This document shows positions 36,300 through 45,964 of a stretch of 64,000 bases of DNA, one piece after another (position 1 is the stretch's first letter; the number at the start of each line of letters is the position of its first letter). Source of the stretch: Enterocloster clostridioformis (GTDB lineage: Bacteria > Bacillota > Clostridia > Lachnospirales > Lachnospiraceae); NCBI RefSeq assembly GCF_020297485.1, contig NZ_JAIWZC010000001.1:2914001-2978000 (forward strand). The letters run 5' to 3'. The position numbers and the translations under genes were made by a program. Below the pieces are notes generated by a model. It saw only the letters and a list, made by a program, of their open reading frames with translations, had not been told where the DNA came from and did not search any database.

Positions 36300-37361
36300 T
36301 CATAATTTAGCAATCCGCCTTGCGGCAAACTCATAAACATAGATAAAGGTCCCTGTAATCAATTCCCACTCAATGGCCAGATAATTTTTAAGCCGTTCCC
36401 TGCTGTAAGGCACCTTCCGGCACCTTTTAGCGGTTGCCAGGCCTTCCCTCACACCAGCCGCATAATCCCTTCCAAATCCCTTTTTCTTAAAAAACATATA
36501 CTTAAGTCCCATTCCCAGGAGAATGGGAAGCAGGTTCACCGCCAGCTGCAAAAGGGGCATGTTCTTATAATTCAGATAAATATTATTTCTGGCAGCCAGC
36601 TTTACCTTGAAGGGATTGTACTTGGAACCGCTGGTGCCGCTTCCCACATGATAGACAATGGCCGTGGGACAGTAAATGTTGTCATATCCCGCTATTCTGG
36701 CCCTGTAACCCACGTCCAGGTCCTCCAGGTACGCAAAATGCATCTCGTCAAAGTATCCGATCTCTTCAAACACCTCACGGCGGTAAATGGCTGCCCCGGC
36801 GCAGGCTGAGAAGATGCGGCATGCCCTGTTATATTTTGCACAGGGGCGGCCCACGCCCCTCTGGTATGCCCACCCCAAAAGGCTGTACATATCCCCGGCA
36901 TCGTCCATCAGCTCCTTTCGGCAGAGCTGTATCATCTTGCAGCTGACGGAAAATATCTTTTGGGAGCGCTCAATGGCCTTGATCATTTCTCCCACATAGT
37001 GAAAGTCCGGCTCCGTGTCATTGTTGAGCAGAATCACATAAGGAGTTGACGCCGCCTTAATGCCCACGTTCACCGCGCCCGAAAACCCTGTGTTCTCAGG
37101 CAGGAAAATGGCCGGAATCCCCTGCTCCTTCAGCCACTCCACACTTCCGTCCGTGGAACCGTTGTCCACCACCAGGATGTCAAAATCCCGGCAAATCTGC
37201 ATATTAAGGGCTTTAAAACAGGGCTCCATAAATTTAAGACCGTTATAGTTCGGTATGACGATGGTCACTTTGCTGTGCCTGCCTGCCCTGCGTCCTGTTT
37301 CATTACCGCGTCCTGTTTCATTACCGCGTCCCGCTTCATAATCATTTCTATGGTCACTCAT
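36300..37361 (-). CDS. Family 2 glycosyltransferase
   Basis: A 353-aa GT-A fold transferase of the rhamnosyltransferase-like group. The start MSDHRNDYEAGRGNET overlaps the upstream stop by 8 bp. A nucleotide-binding strand (VTIVIPNYNG), LLNNDTEPD (DxD-type) and YLEDLDVGYRARIAG are present; the C-terminal third is basic and membrane-associated. The 12 residues after the start are a GRGNET duplication produced by an 18-bp tandem repeat. It acts in the cytosol on the lipid-linked glycan. Confidence 0.88.
   Translation of the reverse strand: MSDHRNDYEAGRGNETGRGNETGRRAGRHSKVTIVIPNYNGLKFMEPCFKALNMQICRDFDILVVDNGSTDGSVEWLKEQGIPAIFLPENTGFSGAVNVGIKAASTPYVILLNNDTEPDFHYVGEMIKAIERSQKIFSVSCKMIQLCRKELMDDAGDMYSLLGWAYQRGVGRPCAKYNRACRIFSACAGAAIYRREVFEEIGYFDEMHFAYLEDLDVGYRARIAGYDNIYCPTAIVYHVGSGTSGSKYNPFKVKLAARNNIYLNYKNMPLLQLAVNLLPILLGMGLKYMFFKKKGFGRDYAAGVREGLATAKRCRKVPYSRERLKNYLAIEWELITGTFIYVYEFAARRIAKL
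37291..37340. repeat. 18-bp tandem repeat in the GT2 gene start
   Basis: CGTCCTGTTTCATTACCG is repeated directly at 37291 and 37309 with a degenerate third copy from 37327. It encodes the repeated hexapeptide GRGNET near the N-terminus and could change copy number by slippage without breaking the frame. Confidence 0.8.
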
Positions 37362-39582
37362 GTGCTTTCGTATCGTCCTCCGGCGCAAACTGTTGGTAAA
37401 CCTTAAGGTCATAAGGCTCACCTATTTTTTCCTTCAGAAGGTCCCTGAGCGCAAAATTTGATTTGCGCAGCGTCAGGTTGGGGTTGTAGCAGGGGTCGCC
37501 ATTTTGAATGATATCCGGCCACTTCCGTATGAAGATGGCCACCTCCCGGTTAAAACGGGCTATCTTTTCAGGCGTATCCTCCAGCCCTCTGGACTTGGAT
37601 TCGTAATGGTAAAAGCATGAATAAGGCGCATACACTACCAGTTTCCCCAGGGCGCGTACTTTCATGCAGTAATCAATATCATTAAAGGCCACTGCCAGCT
37701 CCGGGCTCAAACCGCCCACCTGGTCAAAGACGGATTTCTTTGTCATGAGGCAGGCCGCCGTGACGGCGCTGTAGTCCTGGGCGCACATGGCCCTGTGGAA
37801 ATAGCTGTTCTCCGCCTTGTGAAGGCCGATGAATGTATGGCCGGCAATGCCGCCAAAGCCTATGACCACTCCGGCATGCTGTATGGTGTCATCCCCATAG
37901 AGAAGCCTGGAGCCTGCAATGCCCACATCCTCCCTCTGACAGAATCCCAGCATTTCTTTTATACTGTCCCCGTCAATCAGCTCCGTATCATTGTTGAGCA
38001 GCAGCAGGTATTCACCCTTTGCAAAGGAAGCTCCATAATTATTGATGGCAGAATAGTTGAAGCCCTGCTTCCAGGTGACCACCCGGAAATTGCTGTACTC
38101 CGCCTGCATCTTATCGTAGTAGGCAAAGGTATCCTTCTGGGAACTGTTATTTTCCACGACAATGAATTCCAGGTTCCGGTACGATGATTTCTCCATCAGG
38201 GACCGCACGCACACATCCAGGTCCTGGCTGTGGTCCTTATTGGGGATGATGACAGACACCAGAGGTTCACCCTGTATCTCAAACGTGGTATGGTAAATGC
38301 CGTAATCCACACCCTTCTCCACCTTCACCGCCGGAATTCCCATCCGCTCATAGTGGGCCATGATGGCTCTGGAGCCGGCCTCAAAGGCATACATCTTGCT
38401 CTCCGGGTTGCTGGCCGTGGAATTCTGATGGCAGCGCCAGTGATAGAGGACCTTGGGAATGTGGTATACTCTCTTAGCGGCCTCCGTACACCGGAAAATG
38501 AAATCATAATCCTGGGCGCCGTCAAATTCCTGGCGGAATCCGCCCACCTGCTTTAACAAATCCTGCCTTATGACGAACAGATGGCATATATAATTGACGC
38601 TGGTCAGCAAATCCGGGTTGAAATCAGGTTTGAAATGAGGGTCGAACAGAGCCTTTCCATCCATGTCCAGTTTATCTTCATCGGAATAAATGACCTGGCA
38701 GTCCGGATTTTCATTGATTGCCTTCACCACCTCATAAAAAGCATTGGGAGGAAGTGTATCGTCATGGTCAGCCAGGATGACAAAGTCTCCCCTGGCCATA
38801 TCCAGGGCTGCATTGGTATTGCCTGAGATTCCGCGGTTGCTGCCCAGAATCTCATAGCGCACACGCCGGTCACGGTCCGCGTACTTCTTAAGCACACGCT
38901 CCAGTCCCTCTCCCCTGGGGCTTCCGTCCGCAACGCATATCTCCCAGTTTGTATAGGTCTGTTCCATGATAGAGTCCAGCATTTCCCTGAGATAGCGCTC
39001 CGGGGTCTTATAGGCGGGAATCACAACGGACAGCATGGGCTCAAAGTCAAATAAATGCTTTCTCTGCTCCGCCAGCTCCTCTTCCGTTGGTTTGGTCAGC
39101 TCATACCACTCGCTGTAATCATAATCATTGTCAATTCCCTGCAGCTTGTGCTTTGACTTGACCACAAGGGCCTTAAGGCCATGTTCCTTCCAAAAGTCCA
39201 TGGCCACATGGACTGTCTCCATGTTCATCAGGTCCTTAAGCTTCTCCATACGCTTGTGGGCCACGCTGGCCCGCTTTGCAATCAGCTCCTCATTATACTT
39301 GATTTTTGCCTGGCGTCCCTCGCAGCGGATCAGCAGGTAATAATCCTTCCCCCGCTCATAGGGAAACTGGATGTCAAATCCAAATTCCCGGTCAAGGACC
39401 TTCTTAAAATATATCTGGCTCACATCATCCCTGCGTGTATTTACATGCTTGAATTTTACCGGCTGGCGCTTCTCATCCTCCACCCGGAAGGTGGCCCTGC
39501 TGTCAGGGGATTTACCTATAGCCCATCCGTTAAGGGTAATGGAATTCTCCCGGATGCGTACCACGTCTATCTTATATTTCAT
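37354..39582 (-). CDS. Two-domain family 2 glycosyltransferase
   Basis: A 742-aa protein with two GT-A domains in tandem: the first at about 170-420 (SVVIPAYKTPERYLREMLDS, LADHDDTLPPNA), the second at about 435-680 (VSVIIPNKDHSQDL, LLLNNDTELIDGD, VAFNDIDYCMKV). The first about 110 residues (NSITLNGWAIGKSP) form a beta-rich domain often seen in such proteins. It probably adds two sugars, or alternating linkages, of the repeat. ATGA overlaps the upstream gene by 4 bp. Confidence 0.9.
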   Translation of the reverse strand: MKYKIDVVRIRENSITLNGWAIGKSPDSRATFRVEDEKRQPVKFKHVNTRRDDVSQIYFKKVLDREFGFDIQFPYERGKDYYLLIRCEGRQAKIKYNEELIAKRASVAHKRMEKLKDLMNMETVHVAMDFWKEHGLKALVVKSKHKLQGIDNDYDYSEWYELTKPTEEELAEQRKHLFDFEPMLSVVIPAYKTPERYLREMLDSIMEQTYTNWEICVADGSPRGEGLERVLKKYADRDRRVRYEILGSNRGISGNTNAALDMARGDFVILADHDDTLPPNAFYEVVKAINENPDCQVIYSDEDKLDMDGKALFDPHFKPDFNPDLLTSVNYICHLFVIRQDLLKQVGGFRQEFDGAQDYDFIFRCTEAAKRVYHIPKVLYHWRCHQNSTASNPESKMYAFEAGSRAIMAHYERMGIPAVKVEKGVDYGIYHTTFEIQGEPLVSVIIPNKDHSQDLDVCVRSLMEKSSYRNLEFIVVENNSSQKDTFAYYDKMQAEYSNFRVVTWKQGFNYSAINNYGASFAKGEYLLLLNNDTELIDGDSIKEMLGFCQREDVGIAGSRLLYGDDTIQHAGVVIGFGGIAGHTFIGLHKAENSYFHRAMCAQDYSAVTAACLMTKKSVFDQVGGLSPELAVAFNDIDYCMKVRALGKLVVYAPYSCFYHYESKSRGLEDTPEKIARFNREVAIFIRKWPDIIQNGDPCYNPNLTLRKSNFALRDLLKEKIGEPYDLKVYQQFAPEDDTKAHE

Positions 39583-40544
39583 GCTTCATTACCGCCCTTT
39601 TTCTCTTCCTCGTTAAAATTAATACGCTCTTCCTCAATGACCAGGGGCCGCTTCATCACCCGCTGGTTAATGCTCATGATATACTCTCCCAGAAAACCGA
39701 TGAAGAACAGCTGTACCGACCCCAAAAACAGCATTCCGATAAGCATGGGCGCCATGCCTGCCGGGAAACGGTCCCACCAAATCAGCTTCATTACCAGGTA
39801 GACCAGGGCGATGAGCATGCTGACAACGGCGCATATGCTGCCGAAAATCGTAGCCAGACGCAGACCTGCCTTTGTATAGGAAGTAACGCTGAGCATGGCG
39901 GCATCGTACAGACGATAGAGGTTATTATGGGTCTTGCCCGCCCTGCGGCGCGGCTGCTCATAGGGAATCTCCTTGCGGCGGTATCCCAGCTCAGCCACGA
40001 TTCCCCTGAGGAAAGGCGTGGGGTCATCCAGTTTGCGTAAGACCTCAATGAACTCCCTGTCATAGAGACCGGAACCGGTAAAATGCTCAATCTGCTCCAC
40101 GTCCGACAATTTCTTGATGGTCTTGTAATAGCAGCTTCTGAGCCAGTACATCAGCCGGTTTTCCTTGCTGCTTGTCTTGATGCCGATGACGATTTTATAT
40201 CCCTTCTCCCACTCGCGGATATATTTGGGAATCATTTCCACCGGGTCCTGGAAATCCGCCACCATCTCGATGACGCAATCTCCCGTGACCTGGAGCATTC
40301 CGTAATAGGGGGAATTGAACTGACCGAAATTCCGGGCATTGAGTATGGCCTTGATGCGCGGGTTGTCCGCACACAGGCCCCGGATAATGTCCCTGGTGCC
40401 ATCCGTGGAATCATTATCAATGAATACCAGCTCATAGTCATACCGTGGCAGCTCTTTTTCCAGGATTTCCGTCACCGCCCTGCTGATAGGGCCTACATTT
40501 TCCGCTTCATTATAACAGGGAATCAATACGCTGATTTTCTTCAT
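39579..40544 (-). CDS. DPM1/GtrB-like glycosyltransferase
   Basis: A 321-aa family 2 transferase that likely moves a sugar onto polyprenyl phosphate. The N-terminal GT-A domain has VLIPCYNEAENVGPI, FIDNDSTDGTRD and VEMVADFQDP-like IEMVADFQDP; two C-terminal membrane helices (about 235-258 and 270-292) end in LGEYIMSINQRV, typical of GtrB. Spacing to the upstream SDR gene is 6 bp. Confidence 0.92.
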   Translation of the reverse strand: MKKISVLIPCYNEAENVGPISRAVTEILEKELPRYDYELVFIDNDSTDGTRDIIRGLCADNPRIKAILNARNFGQFNSPYYGMLQVTGDCVIEMVADFQDPVEMIPKYIREWEKGYKIVIGIKTSSKENRLMYWLRSCYYKTIKKLSDVEQIEHFTGSGLYDREFIEVLRKLDDPTPFLRGIVAELGYRRKEIPYEQPRRRAGKTHNNLYRLYDAAMLSVTSYTKAGLRLATIFGSICAVVSMLIALVYLVMKLIWWDRFPAGMAPMLIGMLFLGSVQLFFIGFLGEYIMSINQRVMKRPLVIEEERINFNEEEKKGGNEA

Positions 40545-40550
40545 ATCTCT

Positions 40551-41504
40551 CTATGCTTCTTCTTTCTCTATGGTTTCTTCGATGCCTTGGCGGAAGGTAT
40601 ACCGTTCCTCCCACCTGCCGCCTGTGAGTCTCTTAAGTCTGTTGATGTCAGGCCGGATGGACAGGGCGCCCTCCTTAGCCTGCACAAAGGTCCCGTACTC
40701 CAGCGTTCCCTTAAATCCCACAATTTCATGGATTTCCTCCACAAAGGATCGAAGGGGCCTGGTGTCCTGACTGGCTATGTTGACAATAGCGCTTACGGGA
40801 CCGCCGGAACCGTCCTTTTTCCAATCCTGCCCTTCCATTACAGCCTGCCTGTATAATTCATATACTGCCTGTACCGCATCCTCAATATACATAAAATTCC
40901 ACATATGCCTGCACGCGCTCAGGGAGACCTTCTTATCCTGCCTTAAATCCCGCACCAGGGTGGATATGATGGACCATGGATGATCCCCCCAGCCGTACAC
41001 GCTGAAAAATCTCAGGTGGTAATAGTGAAGGCCCAGACGGCCGCAAAGGGGCGCTGCCTTTTGGTAAAACTCCCATTTTGCCTTTCCGTATTCATTGATG
41101 GGACGGCAGGGCGCATCCTCCTCCATGATTCCGTCCACGGCCCCGTATTCCACTCTGGACCCCGCGTCCATGAACACCCGGCAGCCCAGGCGTCCCGCCG
41201 CCTCCACACAGTCCAGGGAGCCGGCCACATTGCGGGCCTGGACTTCGGGCGAGTCTATCTCCTCCCGGTTCACGCCTCCCCAGGCCATATGGAAAAAGCC
41301 GTCCGCCTGTTCCACCTGTGGGACGCATTCCAGCACATGGGCCAGGTCGCAGGCCACTGTATGCAGCCCCTCATGAACCGGAAGGGCATCCAGATGGAGG
41401 GAGCCCGGACGCACCAGGGCGTACACATGGGCCCCCTGCTCCAGAAACACCCTGGCCAGACTGCTTCCTATAAAACCGGTTGCTCCGGTAATTACTATGC
41501 GCAT
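40551..41504 (-). CDS. NAD-dependent epimerase/dehydratase (extended SDR)
   Basis: A 317-aa sugar nucleotide enzyme. The Rossmann motif is VITGATGFIGSSLARVFLEQ; the active-site Tyr-Lys is YGKAKWEF. A second SDR of the same subgroup is encoded at 42648, with the methyltransferase gene between them. Together they suggest synthesis of a modified deoxysugar for the glycan. AGGAGG lies nine bases before the ATG. Confidence 0.88.
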   Translation of the reverse strand: MRIVITGATGFIGSSLARVFLEQGAHVYALVRPGSLHLDALPVHEGLHTVACDLAHVLECVPQVEQADGFFHMAWGGVNREEIDSPEVQARNVAGSLDCVEAAGRLGCRVFMDAGSRVEYGAVDGIMEEDAPCRPINEYGKAKWEFYQKAAPLCGRLGLHYYHLRFFSVYGWGDHPWSIISTLVRDLRQDKKVSLSACRHMWNFMYIEDAVQAVYELYRQAVMEGQDWKKDGSGGPVSAIVNIASQDTRPLRSFVEEIHEIVGFKGTLEYGTFVQAKEGALSIRPDINRLKRLTGGRWEERYTFRQGIEETIEKEEA

Positions 41505-41517
41505 ATTCTCATCCCTC

Positions 41518-42651
41518 CTAAACCATCTCCAGATGGTTGGAACGCATGGCCCTGATTTCCACGGATGTGCCGAACTTCTGGCGTATGCTGGCCGCTATCT
41601 CATCCGTATAACCGGGCGCCGTGATTATGATGGCATCCACCGGATGTTCATGAAAATGGTCCGGACCAACGATGGGCAGATGGGAGGCGGGGGCAAATTT
41701 ACCCTGCTTAAAGGGAGCGGAATCTATGATATACCTTGCCCTTTCCCCCAGCTTGGTAGTGGCTGCAAGGGTAAAGCCCTGGTGGCTGGCTCCCCAGACA
41801 GCCACCTTCTTATCCCAGGCATCCAGATACTTCATATAGGACTCCATCTCCCGCTTCAGATTAACATAACACTCCAGCAGGTTCTCCGTATCCATCTGCG
41901 GACGCTTTTTCACAATAACGGAAAGGGTGTCCCGGTTAATGACCTCGCACTCCTCCACCAGGAAACCGTTGCGCTCTAAAAGGGGGGTAAGGGTCTCAAA
42001 GGTATAGTAGGCCAGATGGTCCCGTATCAGCTCATAATAGCTGTTGTGGTCCATGATATATTCAAAGCTTGGGACTGTAATGAGTCCCATGGCATCGTCC
42101 TCCAGGTTGCGGTATATGGCCTGGAGCATGGTGCCGGGGTCCGGCTGGTGTTCCAGGAAATTAAAGGACAGGAATACGTCATACAGTCCACCCGCAAACC
42201 GCGTATCCTCTGTCTCCGTAAACCCTTCCGTCACATCCAGTCCCTGGGCCCTTGCCAGCTCCACCAGATGGGGATCATGCTCTATGCCGTGGACCTCCAC
42301 CGGAAATTCTGACAGGACCTTTAAGAATTCTCCCTGGCCGCATCCCACTTCGATGAACTTCTTTCCCTCCAGATGATAGCTGTCAATGAGATGCTTATAC
42401 TGGTATCTGCGCAGCTCCACCATGGTTTTGGAAAAACCTCCGGCCCGAATCACATCCCGGTAGTAGTCCACCGGCTCACAGTCAAACTGGACCAGTCCGC
42501 AGCCCATGCACTGGCATAAATCCAGGGTCAGTCCCCGGTCCTCCTTTACCCCCTGGGCATCCGGCAGGTGCTGGGCCGAGGCAGGCATATTATCTAACGT
42601 AAGCAGCGGCGTCTCCCATAGCGGGGCGCCGCAGGCGATGCATCGTTTCAT
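41518..42651 (-). CDS. Sugar C-methyltransferase-like SAM enzyme
   Basis: A 377-aa three-part protein: an N-terminal zinc-binding domain (CIACGAP, CQCMGCGLVQFD), a SAM-binding domain (KFIEVGCGQGEFLKVLSEFP), and a C-terminal domain with a second Rossmann-like fold (VAVWGASHQGFTLAATTKLG, IIITAPGYTDEI). This is the layout of NDP-hexose C-methyltransferases such as TylC3. The ATG overlaps the upstream stop (ATGA); an earlier TTG two codons upstream is less likely. It probably makes a C-methyl branched sugar. Confidence 0.85.
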   Translation of the reverse strand: MKRCIACGAPLWETPLLTLDNMPASAQHLPDAQGVKEDRGLTLDLCQCMGCGLVQFDCEPVDYYRDVIRAGGFSKTMVELRRYQYKHLIDSYHLEGKKFIEVGCGQGEFLKVLSEFPVEVHGIEHDPHLVELARAQGLDVTEGFTETEDTRFAGGLYDVFLSFNFLEHQPDPGTMLQAIYRNLEDDAMGLITVPSFEYIMDHNSYYELIRDHLAYYTFETLTPLLERNGFLVEECEVINRDTLSVIVKKRPQMDTENLLECYVNLKREMESYMKYLDAWDKKVAVWGASHQGFTLAATTKLGERARYIIDSAPFKQGKFAPASHLPIVGPDHFHEHPVDAIIITAPGYTDEIAASIRQKFGTSVEIRAMRSNHLEMV

Positions 42652-43643
42652 AGACAATTCTCCTTATATATTCCAATCATTTCCCTGATTCCATCCTCAA
42701 ACGAAATCTCCTGGGCGAATCCGGCAGCTTCCTTAAGCTTCCTGATATCCGGCACCAGGGATACCACTCCCTCCGCATTGGGCGGCCGTTTTCCATATTC
42801 GCAGGTGCCCTTTTCCCCGCAGAGCCGGTGCATCTGTTCAACGAACGACTTAAGGGTGCGGGTGTCTTCTCCTGCCACATTATACACGCCGGCCGGTACT
42901 TTGGCAAGCAGAAGCCCTGTCAGGGCCCTGGCCGCATCCCTCACATGAAGGAAGTTCCACTGCTGGGTACAGGCCCCAAGCTCCATCCTGCCTCCCTTAA
43001 GAAAGGTATCCAGGCAGGTGGACACCAGGGACCAGGGGTGGTCTCCGGGACCGTAAACGCTGAAAATCCTGGCATGGATATAATCAATGCCCAGGGCCTT
43101 TGCATCTTCCCCTGCCCTGCGGCATACCTCCAGCTTGTCCTTTCCGTATTCAGAGACAGGATGACACAAAATCTCCTCCCCCATAATGCCGTCCACGATG
43201 CCGTACTCGGCCTGGGACCCGCAAAAAAGAAACCTGGCGCATCCCAGACGGGCCGCCGTGTGGAGGGAATCCAGGGCATACCCGATGTTCCGGGCCTGGA
43301 CATGAGGGTCCTGGCGGTTGGCGCTCCCGGCCCCCTCCCAGCCCAGGTGAAGCCACAGTTCTGCCATCCCTTTGGGGGCAGAATGGGATTTTAAAGCGGA
43401 AGAAGGGACCAATGCAGGACATGATTCAAGCTTCCTGATATCCTTCAGGGCAAAGGGCAGAAAGGTGAGGCATTCCCCTTTTCTGCCTGATTTTCCCTCC
43501 GCTTCCGGCGCAAGCATCTCAAGCTGGGGCAGCCCCGGAGAGTCCGGCCTTACCACGGCAAATACATGATGGCCGCCTGCCAGCAGTTCTTTTGTAACAG
43601 CCCTTCCGATAAAACTGGTAGCTCCTGTTACGATTACACGCAT
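42648..43643 (-). CDS. NAD-dependent epimerase/dehydratase (extended SDR), second copy
   Basis: A 331-aa SDR with VTGATSFIGRAVTKELLAGG and YGKDKLEVCRRAGEDA (Tyr-Lys pair). It is related to the SDR at 40551 (shared NPDL-free C-terminal half, LKSFVEQMHRLCGEKGTCEY versus LRSFVEEIHEIVGFKGTLEY), pointing to a duplication within the cluster. An extra Arg/Lys-rich insert lies near residues 45-90. Confidence 0.87.
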   Translation of the reverse strand: MRVIVTGATSFIGRAVTKELLAGGHHVFAVVRPDSPGLPQLEMLAPEAEGKSGRKGECLTFLPFALKDIRKLESCPALVPSSALKSHSAPKGMAELWLHLGWEGAGSANRQDPHVQARNIGYALDSLHTAARLGCARFLFCGSQAEYGIVDGIMGEEILCHPVSEYGKDKLEVCRRAGEDAKALGIDYIHARIFSVYGPGDHPWSLVSTCLDTFLKGGRMELGACTQQWNFLHVRDAARALTGLLLAKVPAGVYNVAGEDTRTLKSFVEQMHRLCGEKGTCEYGKRPPNAEGVVSLVPDIRKLKEAAGFAQEISFEDGIREMIGIYKENCL

Positions 43644-43708
43644 AAAATATACTCCTTCTTATCCCGGATATCCTGTGACAGGTCCGTCCGCTGATTGACA
43701 GACAGGAT

Positions 43709-45715
43709 CTATCCCTTTATCCTGGGAATAATCATATTCTCATCCATCTCCTCATCCGGCAGGAAGGGAGACAGGTCCTCCAGGGGCGGCGACACCATGG
43801 TGCCGTCGGGCAGTCTCTTTGCAGAAGACTTGGGTTCAAAATTCTGGTCCATGGACACGAATACCTCACAGATAACCGGCCCCTCCGCTGCCAGGGTTTT
43901 CTCCACCGCCTCCCCGAGTTCGCTGTTATGTCTGGCCGACACATAGGGGTAGCCGTAGGCCGCCGCCAGCTTATCCAGCGCCGGGAAGCTCAAATCCCCG
44001 CTGTCCACGCCAATTCCAATCAGGGGCTCTCCAAAGAAATTCTTCTGGGTTTGGCGGATGGAGTGGTATCCCCCGTTGTTAATCACGAATATCTTGATTC
44101 CCATTCTGTGGTGGATAATAGTCTGCAGCTCCTGAAGGTTCATCTGCATGCTTCCGTCCCCGGTCACCAGAATCAGGTCATCCCCGCTTCTGTCCCCGCC
44201 CTGGCTGTAGCAGCCCTTATCCCTGGAAGCGGTCCAGGCGCCGATTGCTGCCGGCAGATCATATCCCATGGAGGCAATGGCGGAATTGGTGATAAAACGC
44301 TGGCCCTTCTTAATAATATAGGCATGTCCTCCTACCACACAGGCGGAACCATTGCCCACCACCGTCACCTGCCCCTCTCTCAGGCGGCTGCTGACAGCAT
44401 GGATAAACGCGTACACATTAGCCGGTTCCTCATCCGTATGGGCAAAGTGCTTGGGCAGTATAACAGGATATTTCTCTTTCCACATGGCGCAGGTCCGGCT
44501 CCATGTCATATCCCTGAGGCCCTTTCCTCCGTCAAATACCTGTCTGCCGCCGGGACGGCTGACGCTCTCGGGAAGGCTCCCCTCTTCCTCTGCCAAAATA
44601 CGGTCCAGAACCCGGTTCAGCTGTTCCAGAAGATCCTTTGCATCGGCATGGACCCGCATGTCGCTGCGGACTGACGGCTTCTTCAGCTCCTCCTCATCTA
44701 TATCATTGACAATCACATAAGCCTCTCTGGCCCATGTCTCAAAGTTATACCCCACCTGCCGGATGCTCAGACGGCTTCCCACGGAGAGCACCAGGTCGCT
44801 GTTCTGAACGGCAAAATTCCCCGGCCTGTCCCCCATATTGCCTGCGCGGCCCACGTACAGAGGGTGGGTATCATACATGATATCCTCGCTGTCCCAGCCC
44901 GTAATCACAGGAACGCCCAGCTTTTCAGCCACATCCATGAATACATCATGGGCTCCCGCTATGCGGATGCCGTTACCCGCATTGATGACAGGACGCTTTG
45001 CCGCCCTTATCTTATCTATAATGGTACAGGCAGTGGAAGCGTCAACCTTTTCCGGCAGCACCTGGCGGTGTTCTCCCTTTCCTGCCTCGTCCTCCGGTAT
45101 CCTATGTCCCCCGTCCTTTCCGGCCCAGCCGTTTCCTCCGGCCTCATAGTCAGCCGCGTCAAAGCCGGAAAGCTCCTCTGTCTCCACAAATGCGCCCTGG
45201 ACATTCAGGGGAATATCCAGCCAGCAGGGACCCGGACGCCCGGACCGTGCCAGATAAAGGGCCTTCTCCAGACAGTATCGGACCCGCATGGGATCAATGA
45301 CCATCTCTGAATACTTTGTCATACAGTCAACGGCTTTACATATGTCAAACTCCTGGTCCCCCATGGCGCGGATGCCCACCCCGGACCACCTGGCCGTGGT
45401 ATCATAGCGCACCTGCCCTGACAATACCAGCATGGGAATGGAATCCAGCCATCCCCCCACCACGCCGGTAATGGCATTGGTTCCTCCCGGACCGGTGGTG
45501 ACGCAGAGCGCCGCAATGCGGTTGTGAATCCTGGCATAAGCCTCAGCAGCCATGGCGCACGCCTGCTCATGGTGGTTATAGATACAGTGAAGCCCCTCCT
45601 GATGTCCCAGGCCGTCATCCAGATGCATGGCTCCTCCCCCTGTCACCATGAAGGCCTGGCTGATTCCCTCCTCCACCAGCTTGCCTGCTATATAATTGGA
45701 AATCTTCATTTTCAT
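43709..45715 (-). CDS. Thiamine-diphosphate-dependent enzyme, acetolactate-synthase-like
   Basis: A 668-aa member of the TPP superfamily. The N-terminal Pyr domain has the catalytic Glu in YNHHEQACAMAAEAYAR; the PP domain has LVTGDGSMQMNLQEL and INNGGYHSIRQTQ. It is longer than acetolactate synthases (about 550-600) owing to a charged insert near 190-220 and another near 375-420. As the first gene of a glycan cluster it may attach a two-carbon unit to a ketosugar, as YerE does for yersiniose, or act on another 2-keto acid. It is probably not the housekeeping IlvB since no small subunit gene follows. Confidence 0.83.
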   Translation of the reverse strand: MKMKISNYIAGKLVEEGISQAFMVTGGGAMHLDDGLGHQEGLHCIYNHHEQACAMAAEAYARIHNRIAALCVTTGPGGTNAITGVVGGWLDSIPMLVLSGQVRYDTTARWSGVGIRAMGDQEFDICKAVDCMTKYSEMVIDPMRVRYCLEKALYLARSGRPGPCWLDIPLNVQGAFVETEELSGFDAADYEAGGNGWAGKDGGHRIPEDEAGKGEHRQVLPEKVDASTACTIIDKIRAAKRPVINAGNGIRIAGAHDVFMDVAEKLGVPVITGWDSEDIMYDTHPLYVGRAGNMGDRPGNFAVQNSDLVLSVGSRLSIRQVGYNFETWAREAYVIVNDIDEEELKKPSVRSDMRVHADAKDLLEQLNRVLDRILAEEEGSLPESVSRPGGRQVFDGGKGLRDMTWSRTCAMWKEKYPVILPKHFAHTDEEPANVYAFIHAVSSRLREGQVTVVGNGSACVVGGHAYIIKKGQRFITNSAIASMGYDLPAAIGAWTASRDKGCYSQGGDRSGDDLILVTGDGSMQMNLQELQTIIHHRMGIKIFVINNGGYHSIRQTQKNFFGEPLIGIGVDSGDLSFPALDKLAAAYGYPYVSARHNSELGEAVEKTLAAEGPVICEVFVSMDQNFEPKSSAKRLPDGTMVSPPLEDLSPFLPDEEMDENMIIPRIKG

Positions 45716-45752
45716 AAATTAAGGTCCCCCTTCCGGTCTATCAACTATGGAG

Positions 45753-45758
45753 AGTATA
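45753..45758 (-). promoter_or_regulatory. Extended -10 before the glycan cluster
   Basis: Minus-strand TGCTATACT about 40 bp before the first gene; the -35 is poor. It is the best promoter candidate for the nine-gene unit. Confidence 0.45.
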
Positions 45759-45964
45759 GCATAAAACGCCTTAAAATAATACTATATTTTCTCTTACAAT
45801 GGATTCTGAAATGGCTGTAGGGGCCCCCCTCCAGTGCCTTCCATAACTTCCAGCAACCATCACTATCAATACACATTCATGTCCGTTATAATAAACCACG
45901 TAATGCAACACCGGATTTTCGGCCACAGACAAACACACATATCAAAAAGGAGAGATTCATTATT

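Noticed and set aside
43709..45715. Housekeeping acetolactate synthase (ilvB)
   Set aside because: No ilvN follows, the protein is about 70-100 residues too long, and the gene heads a glycan cluster.
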